This document shows positions 54,113-64,000 of a stretch of 64,000 nt of DNA, one piece after another. The notes under the pieces are model-generated. The model had not been told where the DNA came from, made no database searches, and saw only the letters and a list, made by a program, of their open reading frames with translations. Each line of letters starts with the position of its first letter. The stretch's first letter is position 1. Where the stretch lies: positions 19,083,312 to 19,147,311 of the forward strand of contig CM068320.1 in the NCBI GenBank assembly GCA_034766995.1, read 5' to 3'. Made by a program: the position numbers and the translations under genes. This stretch comes from Acanthacorydalis orientalis. Lineage: Eukaryota > Arthropoda > Insecta > Megaloptera > Corydalidae.

Positions 54113-55217
54113 GTACAATTAAATACTTCAATATTATTTTCTATAATTATATCCAATATTCTTCACATTTGATTCTTAAATATTGAAGTTTTGTCATCTT
54201 TCATTCTTTTATATTTAATAGCTAGCCGATAGACAATTATTATTTTTTCAAAGCGTAATGAAATTTATTGAGTTTGTTAAAAATTTAATAATTTATTAAT
54301 AATAAGTTCTTTTTAGTTAATTTTCTTAGATTGTAATGATATTGGAATAATTTTAACAATGATATTTTATTTCAGCTTCTAATTAGAATTGTTTTGTGCG
54401 AAAAATTTAACCAGCATTTTTATTTAATACAAAACTATAATGTAATAAAACAATTACATTTCAATTGTACAATAATTTCTGAATACAAATAACAGTAGAG
54501 TTGAGGCATGTATGAATATTAAACTACAATTATTTTTTCCATATTTTAGTCTTTCTGTACCAAAAAAACAAATATTTTAATAGCACAATTAATTGTAGAA
54601 AATTTTCATTCATGCTCTAGTATTAGTAATGACATGTAATTGATGTAGCAAATTTATAGAGCTATTCATTTTTTTCTCTTGCTACCGCAATTACAGAGAC
54701 CATAGGTATGTTAGCGTACATCTTACTATAGATGTCCGATCAATGTGTTTACTGTTAATTAATTTTCATTATACTATTGCCTCTCAGCGCCATGTGAATT
54801 GTTTGTGCTTTTTATTCTTTGCATTAGTCGTCTTATCCTTTATTATGTTAAAATATAAATCGTGATTGGTAGTCTTAGATCAAAGCTGTGTAAAAAATAC
54901 ACAAAACTAGTATTTGTTGCATACTGATTGTCAAAAAAAAAATGTAGTGCCCCATATTAGTAAAATATTTGTTATTTTTTTTTTCATTGAGGTGACTGAT
55001 TTAATTATTATTTAATTTTTAATATATGCTTTGATTATTTTCAGATTAAAGAAAGTTGGAGCACATTCAGAATTAGAAGTTTATTTGCTCAAAAAAAATG
55101 GAAACATCTTATTTGTTTTACATTTTATATATGAATGTCAATAGAAGTAGTTGTTAGTCTGATGGATCGACTGAATTGTTAAATATTTGTTCTTAAAAAA
55201 ATTAATTATCATTTCAG
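54113..55217 (+). other. jp: Junctophilin intron, 1105 bp
   Basis: GT..AG intron. It is the only intron of the gene here without a long (AT)n tract. No mobile element or RNA gene was recognised. Confidence 0.9.
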
Positions 55218-55304
55218 GACTGGTTCTCACGCCAGCAACTAATGCTGCTGGTTTTGTTCGTCAACATTTCTCTGGCCATCATGTTTTTCAAATTGCTCAC
55301 GTAG
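55218..55304 (+). CDS. jp: Junctophilin, last coding exon with C-terminal transmembrane anchor
   Basis: Acceptor atttcag; 28 codons then TAG at 55302-55304. The peptide is DWFSRQQ followed by LMLLVLFVNISLAIMFFKLL and a final Thr. This is a single hydrophobic helix ending Leu-Leu-Thr, the same tail-anchor layout and the same last residues as vertebrate junctophilins, which insert it in the ER/SR membrane. The exon is too short to stand out as an open frame and was found by splicing in phase 0 from the previous exon. It confirms that the gene ends here and that the chain of seven exons is intact. Confidence 0.95.
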   Translation, partial: DWFSRQQLMLLVLFVNISLAIMFFKLLT

Positions 55305-55920
55305 TATTGGCCTCGACGTCGTGGATTGCGTTCGACTACGATTTATTACGAACACTGCAACGTGATTTGCACACTTGCAATGGTTAATTGTTAGTTATCC
55401 TTTTCGTAAGGATAACGAGACAAGTTGAAAGGAGCATTATCTTATGTCCTACAGGACAGGATATATGGTTAATGTTGCCGATATATCTAAAATACCTTTT
55501 AATGAAAAGGATGAGAAAATATTTTCTCTTATTTTATAGTGAATTGTCGCACAAAAAGAAATGCCGTTTTTTCACAAGTGGCTATTTTTGATGGAAACAA
55601 TGATCAAGTAGACCCATCTGGAAGATAAAAATGTTTTAGATAAAATATTGTAGATAAAATAGAAAATATTTTTACACCAGATAATTATCGTTTTTAGAAA
55701 ATCTAGCAATTTTTAATATGAATAATATAAATTGATATAATGTAACTTATTTATTAAAATACTTAAAATCTAATGTTGTTGAAGCGGATTATGACATAAA
55801 GGATTTAAAATGGTTTGACTTAAAATTTGGCCGTTGGAAATTATATAAATCTAAAATTTATAGATTACCTAAGTACTAGTAAATTTATTGTAATATTAAT
55901 AAAGTTAAAATGTATTTAAT
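55305..55920 (+). other. jp: Junctophilin 3' UTR (minimum extent)
   Basis: Sequence after the TAG stays relatively GC-rich to about 55400 and holds no convincing further coding frame. The first canonical AATAAA after the stop is at 55898-55903; others are at 56020-56025 and 56346-56351, so the 3' end could be later. The extent given runs to just past the first signal and is an inference; cleavage site cannot be read from sequence alone. Confidence 0.45.
55898..55903 (+). terminator. Candidate polyadenylation signal
   Basis: AATAAA, the first after the jp stop codon, about 600 bases downstream. In DNA this AT-rich such hexamers are frequent by chance, and later copies at 56020 and 56346 are equally possible. 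Confidence 0.3.
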
Positions 55921-58468
55921 TATAGAAAATTTCATATTTATATATGCAAAATATTGACATTATCACATTAATATTATATAGCTTTTGGGGAAATTTTAAT
56001 GACAACTCGACAGACTGGAAATAAAAGGTATAATTTTAATTGTGCGGTAGTACCATTTCATGGTTCTCCAAGAGTTATACCTAAAAATATAATATGAGTG
56101 TTTTCATCATATTTATAAACTATTTGTGTGTCTTATGTGAGTTTGGGCTGTGTTTGTCACTTCACTTAATTTATGTATAGGTAAGCTTACGGTGCCTATA
56201 GCAGTCTAACGGGAGCAAAAGCCTCAAAGTCCTTCCTCCATTGTTATTTTTACTTTAATTTATTATTGTGTGGCATGCGAATTGCAAAGATAAAATTAAT
56301 TGTGACTCCCGTTCTTACAACTTTATATAGCTTTTTAAAAATATCAATAAAACAGTTTTCGAATGAATTACTTTTAAAATAAAATGTAAAGTTATCAAAA
56401 TCCTCCCAATCATATCAGAAATTTCAAATTTCAAAAAAATTGTAAAATATTCCTGATTACATTTTTTATCATATTATTAGAAAAATAATTTTATAAATTA
56501 ATGTTTCTTAAATGTAATTTCAGTGCCTATATAAACACATTTGATCTGTTCATTCTATTTATGTTTTATTATAATTTTTGGTGTTCTATTTAAAAGGATG
56601 GTTTATGACCAACTGTTTCAATGTCTTTTATATACATATAAAATTACTATTAAATATACTGCAACATTGTATTGACTAAATATTGTATAAGCTATAAGCT
56701 TGTATCATTAATTTTGGTATTAAATTAGTATCAAAATAATTAAATTATTTTTTTTAAATATATCCAAATTTTTTCAAAACTTATGAATGATTGAAATTGA
56801 TCTTATAATAAGATCAATATATTTTTGTGTGGTTTTAGGGTTTATTTCATATTTTTAATGTCATATGATCATGCATTCATAAAACATCTTCATTAAATTT
56901 CCCTTTTATACATTCATTTATACAATTGTATAGGATGTTTAGAACTCTTATGTAGAGCTGATTATTTCTACAAGTAAAAAAAATATCAACCACCAAGGAC
57001 ACTTGCAGAAAAAATATGAAAATAAAATAAAGTAATTTTTATAGTTTCGGATTGTTGTGGTATTATGATTTAAATTTTATTTTATCACAAATCAATCTTA
57101 TTTTACTTTTGACATATTAAAAAGTATATTCTCCTTTATTTATGTAGGTATTTATTTATTTTTTAATAAACTATCACCGATATACAATCATATAAAATAT
57201 TTAACTGTTGAATATTAGTCATTTCAGAACAGTATAATTCTCATAATGATTTTAATTAGGCCTAATCATTTGAATACCAATTGAATATTTTTATTTCATT
57301 TAGATGTATATTAAATATATTTGTTAAGTATATTTGTTTACAAAGGATGTGTAATATTTGATTGAATTTTATTGTATAGTTTCTGTTACACTGTTGAATC
57401 AAATTCTTAATATTATATGAGTGATTGTTTTGCTTGTTATTTATAACAAAATATAATAAAAAACGTCATTTTCATTACAACTTCTTTTTTAAAAATCCTT
57501 TTATCATATGTATGTACTATATATCTATGCAGTAAGAATGATTTTTAAGAACCAAATTAATAACTTAATCTTCTGAATAGTTTTAAATTTGTAATATCTA
57601 GTACTTATTTATGACTAGGAAAATTAACTTAATTTGTAAAATGCTCCCTTTTTAATATATAAATTTTTATTTTTAACAGCAAATATGAATAATAAATATA
57701 AAAATTCTAATATAGTTCCCTACATAATACAAAAAAATTAATACAAAAATGTATGGAATATTTGCAGTACTTCTCTTCAAGATTTTCATAGTAAAAATAA
57801 ATTAATAATAATAATTACAAAGAATGTGTTCTTATTTTCAAATGAAGTGAATGAAATTTTAATATTTCTTCTAACATAATAAAATCAATAAAATTTAGGA
57901 CCCATAATTTAATAATGAATAATTTAATTGGCAAGATTAATATAATAATTTTCTTATACTGTTTATATAACAACTGAGTTTATTTATACAAACTGTTATG
58001 AATATTATAAAATGTTACATGAAATTATTTAGTGGAAAAATTTTTTCCACAAATTTAGAGATTAAGTGAGACTTACTATTGTACTGTGAATGTCATATGA
58101 CTGTTGGCTGTTCCGAAGGATATGTATCCCCTATACCAGACCATAGGGGAAACAAATCAATGTTTGATATATAAGTATCCCTCAAAAAATGTTTATTATT
58201 TTTATCTATACATTGGTATTACACATTTAAGAAATAATACATTTAAAATAATTAATAATAATAATAATTTAATATTTACACATTTAAGAAATAAATGTTT
58301 AAGAAATTGCAACAATTTCTTGAACAATAATATTATTAGTTCTTTATTCATTAAGCAAAGAAGAATAGAATAATGAGACTAAAAAATAAAGGCACTAAAG
58401 GACTTAAAATCTTAATCTAAATACGAAGATAATCAGAGTGAAACACTGTTTTCAACAATACAACCTTA

Positions 58469-58506
<38 letters not shown>

Positions 58507-59005
58507 CACAATCAGTTGAGCATTTAAACATTATTATCATAAAATAACAATCATAACAATAAGAATAAATTTAATTCCATGAGATAATTTAATGCTGTAT
58601 GTAGTTAAGACTGTCAAGGGGCAACAGAATTATAAGTTAGTGTAATTATTAATTCTCTGTAATCTTAATTCTCTGAAGCCTATTTTTTTATTTTGAAACA
58701 AATTTAATAAAAACTGTTTAAAATGTTTGGAAAATTGCACCTGAGACTGTTTTGAATCAAGCATTAAGAACTATTATGAAAATAAAAATGTGTAGATAAA
58801 CATTTACAGTAAATTATCTAGACAGTTAAATATAAATTATCTTTACAAATATAGTTTATCTGTTTGCAAATGTCATTTCATTTATAAAAACAAAAAAGAT
58901 ATCAATATTTAAAAAATATAATATTGAACTAATTTTATGGGCATGATCAATAAAAATATATATTTTATTACTTGTATTTGATAAAAATAAAACAGTATGA
59001 AAATA

Positions 59006-59092
<87 letters not shown>

Positions 59093-59427
59093 CGACTACT
59101 TAGTTTAAAAGAACAATTCAATGTTTTCTTTGAATAGTACTGAGATTATTCACCCTTTTTTTAGATTTATCCATGCAGTATAATTAAATGAAATAAAAAA
59201 TCGTCAGTATTTTTTTAGACCCTAAATTACATAGAAAACTGAAAACATCATTTTAGCATCACTTACTATGTCTGGGATTTTACAAAATAAAAGATTTTTC
59301 ATAAACGTAAACCAGCTGCTTATTTGCCATAAGAACATTTTGTCATGCTAGTTGCAAGTTATAATTATTTGTTGATGTGATTCCTTTGATGTATTGTACT
59401 GAAAGTGTTCATCTTTTTGAATCTCAG

Positions 59428-59484
59428 ACGCTAATGGGCTTAGCTGTCGATGCGCCCCTAAACCCCAAATATTTATCTATCTAT
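59428..59484 (+). repeat. Dispersed repeat, copy 2
   Basis: GCTGTCGATGCGCCCCTAAA followed by CCCCAAATATTTATCTATCT; matches the complement of 29617-29675. The end in ATCT units suggests a retroelement tail. Confidence 0.5.
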
Positions 59485-59526
59485 TTGAATCACTAGAATT
59501 TCTTTCTTCTATGACTACTTTTTGCT

Positions 59527-59680
59527 TGTGTACCCTTTTAATTATCTAAATCTATTTGAAGATGTTATATGTACTAAAATCTGTCGTAGAAGACTGAAAT
59601 TCAATTGATCTAAAAGGATGAAGATCACCAAGACAATAAACTAGTTAGTTCAGTTTGTGTTTTAATTAGTGATTTGGAAA
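59527..59680. repeat. Foldback repeat family, copy 4 (diverged)
   Basis: The right part AATTCAATTGATCTAAAAGG then ATGAAGATCACCAAGAC matches the right arm of copy 2. The left arm (acccttttaattatctaaat) is only partly complementary. Confidence 0.45.
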
Positions 59681-60398
59681 CATATTTGTTTATAAACTTT
59701 CAGTATTGTTAGAATGACAGAAAAATGAAAAATATATCGTAAATATTCAAGAAACAACTTAAAGAAATTAAAAAGATTGGAGAGGGACACTTTGGAAAAA
59801 AATTATGAATGATTATGGAATCGGTGTAAAAATTCAAATATTTTTTGTTCATTGTGAAAAATAGTTAACATTGATAACCTAATACAATTGAAGCTTAAAA
59901 TTAGTTGATGACTTGATGATTTGATCGTTAAACATGTAAATAAATGTATATCTGTTGTGATAAAAAAATAGCAAGGTTTTCAAATAATGGTCGATACTGA
60001 CATCATTTCTGAAATTCTACAAGGAAAGTTTAAATGTGAATGGTTGTTAAAGTGAAATCGATGCAGTAGTGGAAAAAAAATTTATTATAATTTATAGCGA
60101 AATTATGATATAAAATAAACACAACCGATTCACAATATCAGCCTTTTTCCAGTCGTGTAATTTGAATTGTACTTTTTCTTTTTTTTAGGGAGCTACAAGA
60201 TAAATTAAATTATCTGAATTAATGATCCACTTAAATTTGCATTTTACTATACACAGGTTGTAAGTTTATACACATTCATTGACACACATAATCTTTGATT
60301 TATTGTATATAATATATAATTTTTTCTAAATATTTATTATACTTCTTTTATATACACTATACATTTATTTCATAAAGGTCTCTATTTTTATGTTATTC

Positions 60399-60463
<65 letters not shown>

Positions 60464-60467
<4 letters not shown>

Positions 60468-60975
60468 GTGTAAAAATTAATTCTGTGCCTTTAAATTGAA
60501 TCAATCATAACTCTTTTAAATTAAAATATTTTCTAGTCGATTTAGGATTTTGAAGTGCCAAACTTAATATTTAAAAACACTATATATCTTGGCCAATCAG
60601 TTCGCATAACCTCACAGAACAGTAGTGAACACAATGGCGTCTATAAAGTAGCATATTAGACATTGCGTACCTTTCGCATTCCAATTGAAAAAAATGCTGC
60701 CAAAGTAGCAGAAATGATTTGTTAAACTTTGAGGGAAGGTGTTATGACGTATGAACAGTGGAAAAATGTTAAAACAATGGAAGGGGTTCGAAAATGCATT
60801 GACGACTTTATCGACTCGAAGCCGGCATCTTTTTTATGACAACGGATTCATCAGTTAGCCGACAGATGGAGCATTTATAAAAAATAACAGGGGATATTTT
60901 GAGGAATAAAATTTATTCCATTTTTTTGTAAATAATCATTTTCTATAAAAACAGGCGCCGAATTAATTTCTACAT
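60464..60975 (+). mobile_element. Deleted mariner, non-autonomous family A, copy 2
   Basis: Ends ttaggtgtaaaaattaattc and, inward from the right, tatgtagaaattaattcggc. The remnant reads HIRHCVPFAFQLKK, then NAAKVAEMI, then MTYEQWKNV and, past the deletion, FIDSKPASF and HQLADRWSIYKK, the C-terminal segment of mariner transposases. It is colinear with the minus strand of 16055-16566, including the sequence around the join (tggaaggggttcgaaaatgc there, tggaagaagtccgaaaatgc in the other). An (AT)n tract lies left and a TATATTA repeat right. Confidence 0.8.
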
Positions 60976-61012
60976 ATTATATATTATATATTATATATTA
61001 TATATTATATAT

Positions 61013-61053
<41 letters not shown>
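60976..61053. repeat. TATATTA heptamer repeat grading into (AT)n
   Basis: About seven units of TATATTA directly after the right end of the deleted mariner, then pure (AT)n. It may have grown from the TA target duplication. Confidence 0.9.
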
Positions 61054-61060
<7 letters not shown>

Positions 61061-61612
61061 CTCGTTGTTTATATTATGTATATGATTCTACTTCTGTGTA
61101 TTTAAAGTATTCATTTACATTGTTTTTATTAAAACAACAGACATAATTATAATACGACATACCTTTAAAAGTAATTATGTTTCATGTAATTATTGTTGAC
61201 GGAAATAAATGAAGAACAAACATGTATGTAATATGTTTATATGTATAAGTTCTGAAGTGTATGCGTGCAGTTTTGTCCATGTGTAACTGTTAAATATATG
61301 TAGAAAGCAGACAATTTGCGCACAACATTCAATGTAAATCATGCACATCTGCAAAATTATGCGACAAGTATTGCTGATTATCTATCTTTTACGAGTTAAA
61401 TTATCGGATTTTTTTATATAATTTGCAATTTTAAACGAATATTCAATATGTATATCACAAAACACTTTCTCTAAAATACATATTTATAACATATACATCA
61501 AGGATTAACATTGTGCTGCAATAAATAGTATCAATAAAAAATAATTTATCTTAATATGGCATTGAAACCCAATGACGTGAGTATATATTTTAAGAAAAAT
61601 AAATTAATACAC

Positions 61613-61646
<34 letters not shown>

Positions 61647-62352
61647 CGTAATAACATAACTACCAAATTTGAATTAGAATTGTCTTGCTAGAATGTAGAG
61701 CTTAGAACAATTTGCATGTATAGAAATGTTACTGGTTTGGGTGATACTTATATTAGCAGCTAACGTGCATGAGTATTATAATAAATCAGTAAAAGAGAAC
61801 TTTAATTGTAATAACTGATAGAATGTCATATCACAATTTTCACAATTTGTACAATATGTCTCGCTTTAATACACTCTGCACTCACCAAAATTTTATTATC
61901 ATTTTTGTACATACATTTGAAAATACAAGCTGAATGATATAACTTGATTAAAGGCGAGATTTTTTTCATTTAAATAGTCATAATTTTCAGCTTTTGTTGA
62001 TTTACTGTTGAGTAAAAGTCAATTCCAATTGTTGAAATTTGATTTATTTTATAATGATATCAGTTGAATATTAATTCAGGAAATAATTTCAACACAATGA
62101 AATTTAAAGTAAAAAAATCAGAGAAAAGTTTAAAACAGCCATTTCTTGCGTTCCTCTTCTTCCCGTATGGTAATCTTACATTATTTATAATTGAAAATAT
62201 CGAATTTTCATAATTTTCAATAGAGTAAGTTAAATGTATATTTTATTTTTCTGCAGAAATAAACAATTCAACCATTAAACTTATTTTGATCAATCCATTT
62301 AGATAATAAATTTTCAATAGTTTGAAATAAAAACATTTCTGGAAAATACATA

Positions 62353-62394
<42 letters not shown>

Positions 62395-62909
62395 TTCAAT
62401 ATACAATTATATTACTTTATTGATCAATTTTGAATTATAATTAAAGTAATACATCGTGTTTCATTTATGTTTATAACAGTCTCTCTATATGTAATACTAA
62501 TTTTTACATATAAAATAGAGGAATTCAACGAATGATCTTGCACCTTCTGTCCTTATGATCTTTACAAAATTATTAAAATATAAGGTATCTGTCATCATCA
62601 ATGTTTCTTCTCGAGAAAAAAGTATAATTTGTTTTCCTCATTTCTCCAGAGATTTATTTCTTGGGAATCAACATCGAAATTATGTATTATATCTGATTAA
62701 AGAAGGTAAACAATGAACCGAGTGAGGAGTTTCTTATTGGAACCAAAGAAGAAATAAGTAAAAGAACAAACAATAATAGCATATTTCTTTATAAATTTTT
62801 ATAAGATCTCGCTTTCGAAGAAAAAAATACATTTTTTAAACTAGTTTTGAAAAAATGAAATTTACAAAATTTCTAAAGAAATGATAAATAGATTAATTAA
62901 ATAGATTAT

Positions 62910-63290
62910 TTGATAGTAGTCAACAGTTTGATACTGACGAAGAAGATGTTAATGAAGTTCCTCAATGAAAATGAAAAATTGCCTCTTCAAGAACAATTAA
63001 ATTTATTTATAACAGAAAGTGTGAGAGAAGTAAAACCTGGTGTTACTGACAAATATCAGACTCTTAAACAAAAATTTCATATATTTCAATCAACGGGCAC
63101 AAGAACAACAAATTTGGAATTACTTAGAGATGCTTTATCCACAGTGAAGCATACGTCCACACAAAAGAATATAATTTTTCTATTATTAACGATTTTGTTA
63201 TGAAGAAGAGAAATCGATGAGAGAGAGAGAGAGACAAATCGTCCAATACTAATTTAGATGCGCTATGTTTTTTGAAAAATTATTTCAAAG
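62910..63290 (+). mobile_element. hAT transposase C-terminal relic
   Basis: The open frame 62910-63203 reads LPLQEQLNLFITESVREVKP and ELLRDALSTVKHTSTQKN; after a frame change come FSIINDFVMKKRNR and, after another, NLDALCFLKNYFK. That is the order of the hAT dimerisation domain (..P.S...ER.FS.A....TKKRN.LS...L.AL.FLK.YF). The usual ERxFS box is broken by the frameshift. No start codon, terminal repeats or zinc finger were found nearby. Confidence 0.65.
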
Positions 63291-64000
63291 TTGAACAATA
63301 AACGCATTAAATTTTATTTTGCAATCATTTTTTTATCTACATATTGTTTTTGTGTTAAAATAATAAATAAATTATATGAATGTAGTATTAAAGAGTGATA
63401 TTGTATTATTACATAACCTTTTAAACTGAATTTAATCCGGAAAGTATTGTTTAGATATTATATCAGAATTCTCGAGATTTTTCGAGAAATAAGAGGTACA
63501 TTTTTCTTTTCTCGAGAAATGAAAACTATCAAGAAATCTTAAACACTAGTCATAATAGTGATTTTTCTTAAGGGCTGATTTTTGCTGGAGCTTGTGAACG
63601 AGTGATGAACGATGAAATGAACGAGTACCCTGGACGTGGTTACAGTTCCGAGGGTCTTCAAAGACCCGATAACCAGTATTTGTCTTGAAATTTTTCCTAT
63701 GAGCATAAGATTGCAACCTAAGTCAGTCTTCATTTGCGGTCTATTATCTGAGAGAAATTGCAAAAAAAAACAGATATCTTATTAACAATAGAGAGTTTAC
63801 ATAGAAATAAAAACGATTCAGAACATTAAAAATAAATATGACTGTACATATTCAATATATCATATATGAATTCGATTTCAATTCAATAAAGTGGTATTAT
63901 TGTGCTGTTTCTTTCTTGATTATATAACGTAAGTACAAACGAAACACATTTACTTCTTACAAATTCTGGGTTTCATTTCACTGTAATATGTTACATAATA

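Larger units (their letters stand above)
55921..64000. other. Gene-free DNA downstream of junctophilin
   Basis: Apart from the repeat copy at 59428, the foldback repeat at 59527, the deleted mariner at 60464 and the hAT relic at 62910, no gene was seen. The first 2 kb may still be 3' UTR. A moderately GC-rich patch at 56160-56245 and another at 63560-63760 are unexplained. A short repeated unit with ACATTTAAGAAATAA occurs twice at 58219-58290. Confidence 0.6.

Noticed and set aside
58104..58373. Open frame of 89 codons downstream of jp
   Set aside because: Starts without ATG, then becomes Asn-rich from a local ACATTTAAGAAATAA duplication; no family signal.

Overview
The window is AT-rich animal nuclear DNA, most likely from an insect and plausibly a hymenopteran. 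The support is spliceosomal introns with GT..AG borders, a junctophilin gene whose exons read like other insect junctophilins, and many Tc1/mariner relics plus non-LTR retrotransposon 3' ends of kinds common in insects. The order-level guess is inference. No bacterial, viral or organellar gene was seen.

One protein-coding gene is supported: junctophilin (jp), on the + strand. Seven coding exons are visible (25510-25856, 34163-34336, 44129-44463, 45290-46580, 52751-52867, 53912-54112, 55218-55304). They join in phase into 849 codons plus a stop, preceded by one split glycine codon. They carry the last three MORN repeats, the joining linker, the alpha-helical region, a very long Asn/Gln/Pro/Ser-rich divergent region with a 32-codon glycine-rich tract, and the single C-terminal membrane anchor. 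The exons for the start codon and the first five MORN repeats are not seen in positions 1-25509 and probably lie upstream of the window, so the gene spans more than 55 kb.

Region by region: 1-25509 is the tail of a giant intron holding LINE 3' ends (905-1391, 8590-9290, possibly 12680-13100), deleted mariners (7240-7540, 16055-16566, 24132-24641), a foldback repeat (13901-14165), a large perfect-looking hairpin (15725-16012) and two GC-rich patches (2820-3130, 14820-15190). Between the first two visible exons lie a deleted mariner, a LINE end, a foldback repeat, a 78-bp mariner MITE and a GC-headed MITE. Between the second and third lie a triple tandem repeat, a second GC-headed MITE, an almost full-length dead mariner (39947-41199) and another deleted mariner (43410-44000). 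The intron 46581-52750 holds a stray 61-bp copy of jp exon sequence and a mariner C-terminal relic. From 55305 to the end is the jp 3' UTR and gene-free DNA with a deleted mariner (60464-60975) and a hAT transposase C-terminal relic (62910-63290).

The strongest general feature is about 75 long (AT)n tracts in 64 kb, several compound and over 180 bp, many of which sit at the centre of inverted repeats or directly abut mariner ends. No undescribed multi-gene system was found. The most unusual items are the inverted repeats around AT cores, the non-autonomous mariner families with shared deletion junctions, the exon fragment copied into an intron, and the possible internal promoter in front of exon 52751.
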